NCBI GenBank assembly: GCA_041391365.1
Contig: JAWKOC010000005.1
Location: 1 to 64,000 of the forward strand
Length of the DNA: 64,000 nucleotides
Reading direction: 5' to 3'
Origin: JAGRAX01 sp041391365
Lineage (GTDB): Bacteria > Bdellovibrionota_G > JALEGL01 > JAGRMV01
A program made the translations under genes and the position numbers. How positions within the stretch are numbered: position 1 is the first letter of the stretch; each line of letters starts with the position of its first letter. The notes under the pieces are model-generated. The model ran no database searches, was not told the origin of the DNA, and saw only the letters and a list, made by a program, of their open reading frames with translations. Shown here one piece after another: positions 36,711 to 45,115 of this stretch.

Positions 36711-36983
36711 CTATTTTCGAAGCTCTCTTCGAATGCGTGACAACGAAGAAGACAACACTTCTTCTTTGGCTTTGATCACTGCGGGGGCCAATCCACCCAG
36801 TTTGTCAACTGTTCGAATGGCACGGCTGCACAAATTCACGGTTACACTTTTTTTCAATTCAGGAATGAAATATTTTTTCTTGTGCAAGTTTGGCAATTGT
36901 CTTCTTCGGGTTTTGACATTGGAGTTACTTACATTGTTTCCAAACATGGGTTTGGTGCCTGTCAATTCACATACTCTGGACAT
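36711..36983 (-). CDS. rpmB: 50S ribosomal protein L28
   Basis: 90 residues, starting MSRVCELTGTKPMFGNNVS, the L28 signature, followed by a basic body and TVNLCSRAIRTVDKLGG. Component of the large ribosomal subunit. It is the last gene of the rpmE-rpmG-rpmB cluster, 30 bases after rpmG, and is followed by a strong terminator. Length is slightly longer than E. coli L28 (78). Confidence 0.93.
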   Translation of the reverse strand: MSRVCELTGTKPMFGNNVSNSNVKTRRRQLPNLHKKKYFIPELKKSVTVNLCSRAIRTVDKLGGLAPAVIKAKEEVLSSSLSRIRRELRK

Positions 36984-37013
36984 GATCGATTCCTCTTCAA
37001 CTCATCTTCTGCA

Positions 37014-37199
37014 TCAAACAGAAATGGTTTTTCCTTTTGATTTGCTTAGTTTTGCACTTTCGACAAAGTACACATGTTTTTTGACAACAGGATCGTACTT
37101 TTTGAGTTTCAACTTATCTTTGCCTGTTTTTTTGTTTTTGGTCGCAGTGTAAAAATACCCTGTTCCCGCTGACGACAACATGTAAATGATATCGGCCAT
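37014..37199 (-). CDS. rpmG: 50S ribosomal protein L33
   Basis: 61 residues with GTGYFYTATKNKKTGKDKL and LKKYDPVVKKHVYFVE, typical of L33. The zinc CxxC pairs of C+ L33 proteins are absent, so this is the zinc-independent form. The start ATG overlaps the last base of rpmE, and rpmB follows 30 bases later. C-terminus is a little longer than usual (SAKLSKSKGKTISV). Confidence 0.92.
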   Translation of the reverse strand: MADIIYMLSSAGTGYFYTATKNKKTGKDKLKLKKYDPVVKKHVYFVESAKLSKSKGKTISV

Positions 37200-37456
37200 T
37201 ACTTGCTCCCTTTTTTGGCAGTGTATCTTTTCTTGAAGCGTTCTACACGACCTTCTGTATCAACAATTCGTTTTTGCCCAGTATAAAACGGATGAGAATC
37301 TGCTGAAATATCAACACGAATGACAGGATATTCTTTACCGTCATCATGAGCCATCGTTTCGCTCGGAACTTTCGTTGAGCGTGACAAAAACTTGGTTCCG
37401 GCCACCATGTCGTAAAACAAAACTTCTTGATAATCTGGATGAATGTCTTTTTTCAT
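37199..37456 (-). CDS. rpmE: 50S ribosomal protein L31, type B
   Basis: 85 residues beginning MKKDIHPDYQEVLFYDM and containing SHPFYTGQKRIVDTEGRVERF, diagnostic for type B L31 (RpmE2/YkgM), which lacks the zinc-binding cysteines of type A. In some bacteria this form is induced under zinc limitation; I saw no Zur-like palindrome upstream, and a type A gene is not in the window. First gene of a small ribosomal operon with rpmG and rpmB. Confidence 0.93.
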   Translation of the reverse strand: MKKDIHPDYQEVLFYDMVAGTKFLSRSTKVPSETMAHDDGKEYPVIRVDISADSHPFYTGQKRIVDTEGRVERFKKRYTAKKGSK

Positions 37457-37565
37457 AATCTAAGCCCTTGTAAGGCGCAGAGTAATAACAAAGTTCGTCA
37501 AGCCTGGCAAGGCTTTTTCATTTGTCGCCCTTAGCTAACTTTTTCTTTTAAATTCAATAATTTAT

Positions 37566-38015
37566 CTACTTTTCCGCGGTGGCATCACTGTACAGTTTTT
37601 CAAATCGTCCCAGAGCTTTGCGCAATTCCTGCGCAGTTTGCTCTTGTGCACTCTGTTTGGCCTTGCTTGCATCCACCAGGAGCTCATGGGCCGTTTTGAG
37701 CAAGTCCACATAGCCTTTCATCGTGGGCTTGATTCGCTGGGTTAAAAAATACTGGGAAACAATTTCCTGGATCATGGTCGCATGCTGTTCTTTGGTGTTG
37801 ATCCATCGCACGAGCTGATGTTGATCTTGTTTCTTTTTCCAGTTTGATGTGTTGATCTCTTGCTGCGCCTTTTCGATGGTGGTGATGTGCTCTTCGATGA
37901 GATGAATGCGCAAATGATCATCATAGATGCCACACGGAACTTCGCAGTGCGCTTGGGCAATGCCGCAAGAAAGACATGCCAGAACCAAAATGACAAAAAC
38001 GTTTCGTAGATTCAT
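37566..38015 (-). CDS. sodN: Nickel superoxide dismutase with Sec signal peptide
   Basis: 149 residues. After a typical signal peptide (VFVILVLACLSCGIAQA) the mature protein would start HCEVPCGIYDD, the nickel hook of NiSOD, in which the N-terminal amine and His1, Cys2 and Cys6 bind nickel. The rest is the four-helix bundle (IEEHITTIEKAQQEI, LVRWINTKEQHA, SQYFLTQRIKP). In Streptomyces and cyanobacteria a short leader is cut by the SodX protease; here signal peptidase I cleavage after AQA would expose His1. It starts 15 bases after leuS with AAGGGA as ribosome site. No sodX nearby. Confidence 0.88.
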   Translation of the reverse strand: MNLRNVFVILVLACLSCGIAQAHCEVPCGIYDDHLRIHLIEEHITTIEKAQQEINTSNWKKKQDQHQLVRWINTKEQHATMIQEIVSQYFLTQRIKPTMKGYVDLLKTAHELLVDASKAKQSAQEQTAQELRKALGRFEKLYSDATAEK

Positions 38016-38030
38016 GATTTTCCCTTCTGT

Positions 38031-40838
38031 CTATGTCCTGACAACAAGATTGACGAGTCGCCCTGGCACATAGATCACTTTTACAATCGTGCTTCCTTGA
38101 AGATATTTTGTAACAGCCTCATTCTCCATCGCAAGTTTTTCCACATCGGCCTGCGTGGCTTGTGTAGGAATCGATACATTGGCTCGACGTTTTCCATTGA
38201 TCTGAACCACAATTTCAACCGTATCCGCTTTCAAATATTGTGGATTGACTTGTGGCCATGGGTAACGCGTCAAACTGTCTTGATTTCCCATCCGCTGCCA
38301 AAGCTCTTCACAAATGTGCGGAGCCATGGGGGCCAACATGAGCACCATGGCTTGTGCGACATCTTTTGGAATGAAAGACAACCCGACCAATTCGTTGTTG
38401 AGTGTGATCATCTGCGCGATGGCCGCATTGAAACGCATTTGCTCCATGTATTCGGTTACGGTTTTGATGGTCTGGTGCAAAAGGGTTTTGAGTTTTCCTG
38501 AAGACTCTTGCGCATCAACCAGACATGTTCCGTTCTCGTGATCCACAAAATTTCTCCACAATCGATTGAGAAATCGATGAACCCCTACAATCGCGTCGGT
38601 GTCCCACACTTTGGATTGTTCCACGGGACCCAAATACATTTCATAGAGCCGAAAGGTGTCGCATCCATATTTTTCGATCACCTCATCAGGAGCGATAGAG
38701 TTTTTCAACGACTTTCCCATTTTTCCCAAATGTCTTGTGACGGGCTTGCCTTGATATTCAAAACCATGTTCCGTGGTTTTTACATCGTCGGCAGGAACAT
38801 ACATACCTCTTTCATCTTGATAAGAGTAGGCTTGGATATATCCCTGGTTGAAAAGTTTTCCGAAAGGTTCTTTGGTGCTCACCAACTTGTGATCGAACAA
38901 AACCTTGTGCCAAAAGCGTGCATACAACAAATGCAACACCGCATGCTCCACACCTCCGACATACAAATCAACGCCATGTTTTCCAGACCAATACTGCTCA
39001 GACTCTTTTCCAACAAAAACCTTGTCGTTGTGTGGATCCATGAATCGAAGATAGTACCAGCAAGAACCCGCCCACTGTGGCATGGTATTGAGCTCTCGCT
39101 CGTAGGACTGGCCTTCGACCTCTACCATCCTCCAGCTTTGATCCGCTTTTCCCAACAAGGGAAGTGGATCTGCATCTTCTTGATCCAATACCTGAGGACG
39201 AAAATCAGTGAGTGGTGGCAAGGTGATCGGAAGATCACTTTCTTTGACCGCGCGCAGCTGCCCATCGGTACCATGCAAAATTGGAAACGGTTCTCCCCAG
39301 TATCTTTGTCGAGAAAACAGCCAATCGCGAAGTTTGTATTGAATCTCTCCGTGACCCACTTGTTTTTGGATAAGAAAATCGATCACTTTTTGTTTGGCTT
39401 GCTCGGTAGACAAATCATTGAGCGACAACTCAGATTGAGATGAGTTGCAGGAAACATTCCATTCGGTATAGGCATTGGAAAGCTTTTCGGGATGTTGCAA
39501 ATACGTTAGCTCGTCCACCCCTTGTTCGGAAAGCCATTGAGCATCTGGCTTCACGACCGGCTTGATGGACAATTCATATTTTTTTGCGAACTCAAAATCT
39601 CGCTGATCATGTGCTGGAACCGCCATGATGGCTCCTGTTCCATAGCTCATCAGAACATAGTCCGCTATCCATAGAGGAATCTTTTGCCCGTTGATGGGAT
39701 TGATACAATACGCTCCTGTGAAAACGCCCGATTTGGTTTTGTCGTCAAATCGTTTTGCACTGGCTGAAGCTTTGAATTGACGTACAAAATCTTCCACAGA
39801 TTCTTTTTGCTGCTGCGTAACCACCTGTGACAGAAGAGGATGATCCGGAGCCATGACCATAAAGGTTGCTCCAAACAAGGTATCTGGACGAGTCGTATAA
39901 ACTTCAATGGACTGATCTGTTCCTTCCACTTCGAAGGCAAGTCGAGCTCCTTGAGATTTTCCGATCCAATTTTTTTGCATTTGCTTCACAGCATCTGGCC
40001 AATCCACAAGATCCAAATCATCGATCAGACGATCTGCAAAAGCGGTGATTCTCAACATCCATTGTTTGAGAGGCCGTTGATACACTGGAAAATTGCCTCG
40101 CTCCGAGCGACCATCTACGGTAACTTCTTCATTGGCCAACACCGTTCCCAATCCTGGACACCAATTCACATTGATCGAGGCCAAATAAGCCAAACGATAG
40201 TGATCCAACACCGCTTGTTGATCTTTGGAATCAAGCTCTTTGTAGGGTTTGGCTTTCACAAAGCTAGGATGAGTCGAATCCACAAGCTCTGAGTTGTGAT
40301 CACGATATTGATCAGATTCCAATCGACGAATCAGATCCTCGATGGGTTTGGCTTTTTTCTCTTTCGGGTCGAACCAACTTTGAAACAAGGTCAAAAAAAT
40401 CCACTGCGTCCATCGATAATAATCCGGGTCGGTCGTGGAGAACGTTCGATCCCAATCATAACTTAGCCCACAATCTTTGAGTTGAGCCAGCATGTTTTCG
40501 ATGTTTTTGTGTGTTGTAATCTCAGGATGTGTACCGGTTTCAATGGCATATTGTTCCGCAGGCAATCCAAAAGCATCAAACCCCATGGGATGAAGAACAT
40601 TGAATCCCAACATGCGCTTGTAGCGAGCCACAATGTCCGTTGCGATGTATCCAAGTGGATGTCCCACATGCAGTCCTTTTCCTGAAGGATAGGGAAACAT
40701 GTCCAGCACGTAATATTTGGGCATCTTTGGGTCAAACCCATGGTCTCCTGGATTGAGCGCTTTGAAACTCTTATGCTTCTCCCAATACGCCTTCCACTTT
40801 TCCTCAACTTTCAAAAACTCATACGTCGCGCTACTCAT
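38031..40838 (-). CDS. leuS: Leucyl-tRNA synthetase
   Basis: 935 residues from ATG 40838 (MSSATYEFLKVEEKWKAYWEKH); the longer upstream frame adds unrelated residues. Class I signature YPSGKGLHVGHPLGY near residue 55, the CP1 editing domain with TTRPDTLFGATFMV, and the second signature KMGKSLKNS near residue 708 (KMGKS in place of the commoner KMSKS). Charges tRNA-Leu in the cytoplasm. sodN follows after 15 bases on the same strand, so they may share a transcript. Confidence 0.95.
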   Translation of the reverse strand: MSSATYEFLKVEEKWKAYWEKHKSFKALNPGDHGFDPKMPKYYVLDMFPYPSGKGLHVGHPLGYIATDIVARYKRMLGFNVLHPMGFDAFGLPAEQYAIETGTHPEITTHKNIENMLAQLKDCGLSYDWDRTFSTTDPDYYRWTQWIFLTLFQSWFDPKEKKAKPIEDLIRRLESDQYRDHNSELVDSTHPSFVKAKPYKELDSKDQQAVLDHYRLAYLASINVNWCPGLGTVLANEEVTVDGRSERGNFPVYQRPLKQWMLRITAFADRLIDDLDLVDWPDAVKQMQKNWIGKSQGARLAFEVEGTDQSIEVYTTRPDTLFGATFMVMAPDHPLLSQVVTQQQKESVEDFVRQFKASASAKRFDDKTKSGVFTGAYCINPINGQKIPLWIADYVLMSYGTGAIMAVPAHDQRDFEFAKKYELSIKPVVKPDAQWLSEQGVDELTYLQHPEKLSNAYTEWNVSCNSSQSELSLNDLSTEQAKQKVIDFLIQKQVGHGEIQYKLRDWLFSRQRYWGEPFPILHGTDGQLRAVKESDLPITLPPLTDFRPQVLDQEDADPLPLLGKADQSWRMVEVEGQSYERELNTMPQWAGSCWYYLRFMDPHNDKVFVGKESEQYWSGKHGVDLYVGGVEHAVLHLLYARFWHKVLFDHKLVSTKEPFGKLFNQGYIQAYSYQDERGMYVPADDVKTTEHGFEYQGKPVTRHLGKMGKSLKNSIAPDEVIEKYGCDTFRLYEMYLGPVEQSKVWDTDAIVGVHRFLNRLWRNFVDHENGTCLVDAQESSGKLKTLLHQTIKTVTEYMEQMRFNAAIAQMITLNNELVGLSFIPKDVAQAMVLMLAPMAPHICEELWQRMGNQDSLTRYPWPQVNPQYLKADTVEIVVQINGKRRANVSIPTQATQADVEKLAMENEAVTKYLQGSTIVKVIYVPGRLVNLVVRT

Positions 40839-40892
40839 GGATTTCTCTATTATTTCAAACTGCTGGGGATAGCAACCCAAAGCCCTACAATC

Positions 40893-40975
40893 CATTCGGG
40901 GCCGTACGACTGGACCCGAATTATGGTTCGATTTTCAACCACTAGTTTGGGTCCAGTCGTACGGCCCCGAATGGG
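40893..40975. repeat. Long perfect palindrome between leuS and rpsN
   Basis: Arms 40893-40918 and 40950-40975 are perfectly complementary over 26 bases and extend to 29 with a G-T wobble. The 31-base loop holds a small GGTT/AACC stem of its own. There is no T-run on either strand, so it is not a simple terminator. It lies 54 bases upstream of the leuS start and 68 upstream of rpsN. Confidence 0.8.
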
Positions 40976-41043
40976 GGAAGATCAGTGGCAGGAATGATGA
41001 AAGGGCTTGCGCCTGAAAATCACTTGGGGTATAAGGCCCGCCT

Positions 41044-41349
41044 ATGGCGAAAACGAGTAAAATTGCGCGTAATGAACAACGAAAATCATTGGTCAAACGA
41101 TATGCGACCAAACGTGCAGAATTAAAGAAAAAATCAGTAGATCAAAACCTTTCCCTGGAAGAAAGAATGGCGGCCACCCAACAATTGGCCAGCATGCCTC
41201 GCAACTCTTCTGCGACACGCATTCGTTTGCGATGTGGAATCACTGGCCGTCCACGAGGAAATTTCCGCAAATTTGGACTTTCTCGTATCAAATTTCGTGA
41301 ATTGGCTCACAGTGGGGAAATCTCTGGCGTGACCAAAGCCAGCTGGTAA
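41044..41349 (+). CDS. rpsN: 30S ribosomal protein S14
   Basis: 101 residues, the long form of S14. MAKTSKIARNEQRKSLVKRYATKR and RCGITGRPRGNFRKFGLSRIKFRELA are diagnostic. It has a single cysteine, so it is the zinc-independent type. It stands alone rather than in the spc operon, followed directly by a terminator. Confidence 0.95.
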   Translation: MAKTSKIARNEQRKSLVKRYATKRAELKKKSVDQNLSLEERMAATQQLASMPRNSSATRIRLRCGITGRPRGNFRKFGLSRIKFRELAHSGEISGVTKASW

Positions 41350-41377
41350 AACTCTACGGCTACAAACGTTTATGGAG

Positions 41378-41413
41378 TGGGCTATGAATGCAACGTCATA
41401 GCCCATTTTTTTT
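41378..41413 (+). terminator. Rho-independent terminator for rpsN
   Basis: Stem TGGGCTATGA (41378-41387) with 41396-41405, followed by eight T up to 41413. The sufE start codon begins at 41414, at the end of the T-run. Confidence 0.85.
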
Positions 41414-41824
41414 ATGAGATTAGAAGAACTGCTAGACAATTTTGACCTCTTTGAGGACTGGGAAGATCGATACAAATACATCATCGAATTGGGGAAAAAA
41501 CTTCCCGATCTCGACGACAAACACAAAAGAGAAGAAAACAAAGTCCAAGGCTGCATGAGTCAAGTCTGGATGGTGGCGCTACCTTCTGATCCAGACTCTT
41601 CTTCAAGGACCTATCACTTTTTGGCCGACAGCGACGCCTTCATTGTCAAGGGTCTGGTAGCTATTTTGTTGATCATCTACAATGGAAAAACCAAGGAAGA
41701 CATCGCTCAAACTAACATTGAAGACATCTTTCGCAAACTCAATCTAGAAGGCCACTTGAGCCCCACGCGAAGAAATGGATTTTTCTCAATGGTGCAGAAA
41801 ATTCAGAGCCTGGCCAAAGACTAA
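41414..41824 (+). CDS. sufE: SufE-family cysteine desulfurase partner
   Basis: 136 residues (E. coli SufE has 138). Contains NFDLFEDWEDRYKYIIELGKKLP and the sulfur-accepting cysteine in VQGCMSQVWM. SufE takes persulfide from SufS and passes it to the SufBCD scaffold for iron-sulfur assembly. No suf genes are adjacent. The ATG directly follows the T-run of the rpsN terminator, leaving no room for a normal ribosome site; the N-terminus matches the family, so a shorter protein is unlikely. Confidence 0.9.
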   Translation: MRLEELLDNFDLFEDWEDRYKYIIELGKKLPDLDDKHKREENKVQGCMSQVWMVALPSDPDSSSRTYHFLADSDAFIVKGLVAILLIIYNGKTKEDIAQTNIEDIFRKLNLEGHLSPTRRNGFFSMVQKIQSLAKD

Positions 41825-41837
41825 GTATTTTTTTTCA

Positions 41838-42278
41838 TCATTGACGACGTGGATGATTTTTCACGTAATACTCTGTATCAATGGTCTCAAGAGCCTGAGC
41901 AATTTTGGTATCATTCTCACATTGAATGATGCCCACTCGTGCAAAAGCATTTCCCAAGTTGATTGGATACGTCGGTTGTGGGGCAATCGTAGATTGATCC
42001 ACAAGCCAGCAGGCCACCTTTCCACCACTGTATGAGATAAAAAATTCGAATGCACAACTAATCTTCGCTACGTTTTTTTCTTGGTTGACCCGATACGTAG
42101 ATTCTCGCCTGGAACCCCAGTCATAAGACTCTGCTCCACGAACCAAGGCTTGTAGGTTCTCATCTGTCAAAAGATTTTGCTCAAGATCCGGCAAAACTTC
42201 ATCGCAGGTATCGCTTGCTTGAGCTACCCCCAACCCAAAAACACTCAACAAAACAAAAACATTCCATATACGTTTCAT
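41838..42278 (-). CDS. Small exported protein of unknown function
   Basis: 146 residues with a signal peptide ending AQAS. The mature domain holds four cysteines (DTCDEV, KISCAFEF, KVACWLV, IIQCEN), probably paired as periplasmic disulfides, and a YSGGKVACWLVDQ beta segment. No family recognised. Single gene converging with sufE and downstream of dcd (53 bases). Confidence 0.65.
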   Translation of the reverse strand: MKRIWNVFVLLSVFGLGVAQASDTCDEVLPDLEQNLLTDENLQALVRGAESYDWGSRRESTYRVNQEKNVAKISCAFEFFISYSGGKVACWLVDQSTIAPQPTYPINLGNAFARVGIIQCENDTKIAQALETIDTEYYVKNHPRRQ

Positions 42279-42331
42279 AAGATATTCCTCCCTATCACGT
42301 AGGCAGACTTATCAATAGTGTGAGGATTGGG

Positions 42332-42868
42332 TCAAATGAAATTTTTCCACATGCGCGAAGGCATGGGCAGAGGATCCCGACCATTGTACTTGGCCGATGA
42401 TTTCTGGGCGTAATCATTTTCCACTTCACCAGAAACTTCAAAATAAATCAACTGACCGATGGGCATTCCAGCATACACTCTGCAGGGGATTTGTGCGGAG
42501 ATTTCCAGCGTCCAGTAGTTGCAAAAGCCCACATCGCCCTTGCCTGCCGTCGCGTGGATGTCCAGCCCCAAACGTCCTGCGCTGGATTTCCCCTCCAAAA
42601 AGGGTACGTGTTTCCATGTCTCGGTGTATTCTTCTGTCGCGCCCAAATACAGCACACCAGGCTCAAGAACAAAGCCCTGCTCTGGGATCTCAAATCGTCG
42701 AATGGGGTTGTCTTTTTTGGTGTCAATCACATGATCCGTATAGACAGCCAAATGCTTGGCCAAATGAACATCATAGCTGTTGGACCCCAAACAAGAGGGT
42801 CGATAAGGCTCGATTTTGATGGAGCCTTTTTCCATTTCTTCTCGGATTTTTTTGTCGGACAGAATCAT
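42332..42868 (-). CDS. dcd: dCTP deaminase
   Basis: 178 residues. MILSDKKIREEMEKGSIKIEP, SCLGSNSYDVHLAKHL, PFLEGKSSAGRLGLDIHATAGKGDVGF, VYAGMPIGQLIYF and the AKYNGRDPLPMPSRMWK tail fit the trimeric Dcd/dUTPase fold. The sequence style is that of the Bacteroidetes-type Dcd rather than the 193-residue E. coli enzyme. Deaminates dCTP to dUTP, the precursor for dTMP. A separate dUTPase is not in the window. Confidence 0.92.
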   Translation of the reverse strand: MILSDKKIREEMEKGSIKIEPYRPSCLGSNSYDVHLAKHLAVYTDHVIDTKKDNPIRRFEIPEQGFVLEPGVLYLGATEEYTETWKHVPFLEGKSSAGRLGLDIHATAGKGDVGFCNYWTLEISAQIPCRVYAGMPIGQLIYFEVSGEVENDYAQKSSAKYNGRDPLPMPSRMWKNFI

Positions 42869-42909
42869 AGAATGCTTTCTATACGTTTTTTGCCAAAGGT
42901 TTTCAATCC

Positions 42910-43980
42910 CTAGAGTTCACAATCCACAACCCGGTTTTCCTGATTGGACTGGATCAATAGATCAATCAATCGATTCAAGCGATAGCCGTCCACAAAGTCA
43001 GGGTAAGATTTGGACGCACCTGAACGCCTCACAGCTTGATAGTAATTGTGAAATAAGTTGATGAATCCATCCACCCAGCCCCCATGGTGTTTGGGTGGCA
43101 GTCCAACCAAATCATGCTCAGAAGCCAATCCACGAGTATGAACCTCCGTGATGCCCTCGGCCGACTGAAAAATCAGGTCATCTTGACGGGTCTGATCCCA
43201 TCGAATCAAGCCGCGAGTTCCGCCAATCTCGATGACAAGACTATTGTGGTGACCCGCTGCGACCTTAGAGAACAAGGCTTGGGCCCGCAAACCAGACTCG
43301 GTCTGCAAATGGACCCATGCATGATTTTCCACGTTTGAAGGACAGTGTCCCAACGACTCGAAGTGGCCTCGAACTTGTTTGAGTTTTTGGCCGGTCAAAT
43401 GCAAAAACAAATCCAACCAATGGTGACCAAGATCCGCGGTAACATAGGATGGCCCGATCATGCTACCGTCGGCTTTCCACGGCTGCGTCAGAGGCTTGAG
43501 ATTGTAACTTTGCAAATAATGTCCTCTCGCATAGAGAGGCTTCCCGATTTTCCCAGCTTCGATCCAAGCTTTGGCCATTTTGATCACAGGTAGGCATCGA
43601 TAGTTGGAGCACAGCCCGTGAACAAGGTTCTTCTCTTTGGCTTTGTCTGCCAGGGATTTGGCTTCGGTTGAGCTTACTCCGAGAGGTTTGTCACACAGCA
43701 CATGTTTTCCGGCGAGCAATGCTTTGAGACAGGCTTGAAAGTGCAGAGTATTGGGTAAGCAAACATGAATCACATCGACCGAAGGGTCTTCCACCAGGGT
43801 TTCCCACCGATCATAGGCCAAAAGAACTCCATGTTGCTTGGCAAAGCGTGCGGCCGATTGCTGGTTGGACGCTGCCACACCAGAGATTTCCAAATCCGGC
43901 AGCTGTTTCAGCGCTCGAACGTGAATGTTTCCCGCCAGGCCAGCACCCAAAATGCCGACACGAATTTGATGATCTGTCAT
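42910..43980 (-). CDS. Gfo/Idh/MocA-family NAD(P)-dependent oxidoreductase
   Basis: 356 residues. Rossmann fold GILGAGLAGNIHVRAL, then DVIHVCLPNTLHFQ and HVLCDKPLGVS (the EKP-type catalytic Lys), with a C-terminal substrate domain containing SYVTADLGHHWLDLFLHL, whose His is a likely catalytic residue. The family acts on sugars, inositols and nucleotide sugars; the substrate cannot be read. It is divergent from the ROK kinase gene, which suggests but does not prove a sugar pathway. Confidence 0.85.
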   Translation of the reverse strand: MTDHQIRVGILGAGLAGNIHVRALKQLPDLEISGVAASNQQSAARFAKQHGVLLAYDRWETLVEDPSVDVIHVCLPNTLHFQACLKALLAGKHVLCDKPLGVSSTEAKSLADKAKEKNLVHGLCSNYRCLPVIKMAKAWIEAGKIGKPLYARGHYLQSYNLKPLTQPWKADGSMIGPSYVTADLGHHWLDLFLHLTGQKLKQVRGHFESLGHCPSNVENHAWVHLQTESGLRAQALFSKVAAGHHNSLVIEIGGTRGLIRWDQTRQDDLIFQSAEGITEVHTRGLASEHDLVGLPPKHHGGWVDGFINLFHNYYQAVRRSGASKSYPDFVDGYRLNRLIDLLIQSNQENRVVDCEL

Positions 43981-44110
43981 GATGAGTTTGGTTTACTTCA
44001 ATTGCCAAAATTCGCAAAGAAGTCTATGAGGTTAGCGTTGGAAATCCTATATGTTCGGCTGACCTAGAATCACCCCATATTCAAGGCAGCTCCAAGGAAA
44101 GAAAGTAATC

Positions 44111-45034
44111 ATGAGTCAGTTTGTCATTGCCATCGACCTCGGAGGTCACAATTTACGTTTCGGATTGATCAGCGAAAACGGTGAATTGGTGTATCAAAAA
44201 AAAATCAAGACCATCAAAGATCGAGATCCAGACAAAATCGTTCGTCAAATCACAGAAGAATGCCGGGAAATTCTGGAGGATCCGGAGTACTCGGCCTACA
44301 ACCCCAGTGCCATCGGGATCGGCGTACCTGGGTTCATCAACTCCACCGATGGAGTGGTCAACTCTTCTCCCAATTTTCCAACATGGAAATTTTATCCATT
44401 GGTGCAGCGCCTGAGTCAAAACTTCAAAATCCCTTTTATTTTGGAAAACGATGCCAATTGCGCCACGGTGGGTGAAGGTTGGATTGGGAACGCAAAAGAT
44501 GTGAAAAATTTTGTTCTCCTCACGTTGGGAACCGGTGTGGGTGCAGGAGTCATCATCAACGGCCAGCTATTGCGAGGATCGAGAGGTGCTGGAGCTGAAT
44601 TGGGACATATTCTGATCGATCCAGAAGGAGCACCTTGCGGATGTGGAGGCAAAGGTTGTTTGGAAACCTTGGTCTCGGGAACCGCCATTGAACGCAAGAG
44701 CGGAAAAAAAGCCAAGGAAATTTTTCAAGATGCTCTGGATGGGGATCAAAAAGCTCAAAAAGTGTTTGAACAAGTTGGCGTCGATTTGGGCATGGCCATC
44801 TCCGACATTTGCTTCACCTTTGATCCTGAAAAAATTGCCATTGGGGGCCGCGTAGCACAGGCCTTTGAATTTTTCTTTCCTGCGATTCATCGCACGATGC
44901 AAGAAAGACTCATCAATCACCCCTCGCGAGACACTCCTGTGGTTCCTGCCAAATGTGGTGATGATGCAGGTCTCTATGGGGCTGCCAAACTCGCCTTTGA
45001 AAAACTCTCCATGCCTCTGTTTTGGAGGCGATAA
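44111..45034 (+). CDS. ROK-family sugar kinase (glucokinase-like)
   Basis: 307 residues. ATP site IDLGGHNLRFGLI, catalytic Asp in LENDANCATVGE, TLGTGVGAGVIING, ELGHILID, and the ROK zinc motif CGCGGKGCLE are all seen. Phosphorylates a hexose, most likely glucose, by family. Two possible partners for central carbon flow lie elsewhere in the window (fbaB) and upstream (Gfo/Idh oxidoreductase). Confidence 0.9.
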   Translation: MSQFVIAIDLGGHNLRFGLISENGELVYQKKIKTIKDRDPDKIVRQITEECREILEDPEYSAYNPSAIGIGVPGFINSTDGVVNSSPNFPTWKFYPLVQRLSQNFKIPFILENDANCATVGEGWIGNAKDVKNFVLLTLGTGVGAGVIINGQLLRGSRGAGAELGHILIDPEGAPCGCGGKGCLETLVSGTAIERKSGKKAKEIFQDALDGDQKAQKVFEQVGVDLGMAISDICFTFDPEKIAIGGRVAQAFEFFFPAIHRTMQERLINHPSRDTPVVPAKCGDDAGLYGAAKLAFEKLSMPLFWRR

Positions 45035-45072
45035 AACAAAAGGAGTGGCTCTCAAAACAAAAACCACTCCTT
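45031..45072 (-). terminator. Rho-independent terminator for the 45116-46276 gene
   Basis: Stem AAGGAGTGG (45040-45048) with 45064-45072. On the minus strand it is followed by TTTTGTTTTA. It begins 43 bases beyond the minus-strand stop and overlaps the last codon of the ROK kinase gene; the plus strand lacks a T-run. Confidence 0.65.
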
Positions 45073-45115
45073 ACAAATTGATGATCTACCTTTGTACCAA
45101 GAACAACGCTACTTA

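Noticed and set aside
36711..37456. Zur-regulated set of zinc-free ribosomal proteins
   Set aside because: L31 type B, C-minus L33 and S14 fit the idea, but no Zur-like palindrome was seen upstream and these may be the only copies.
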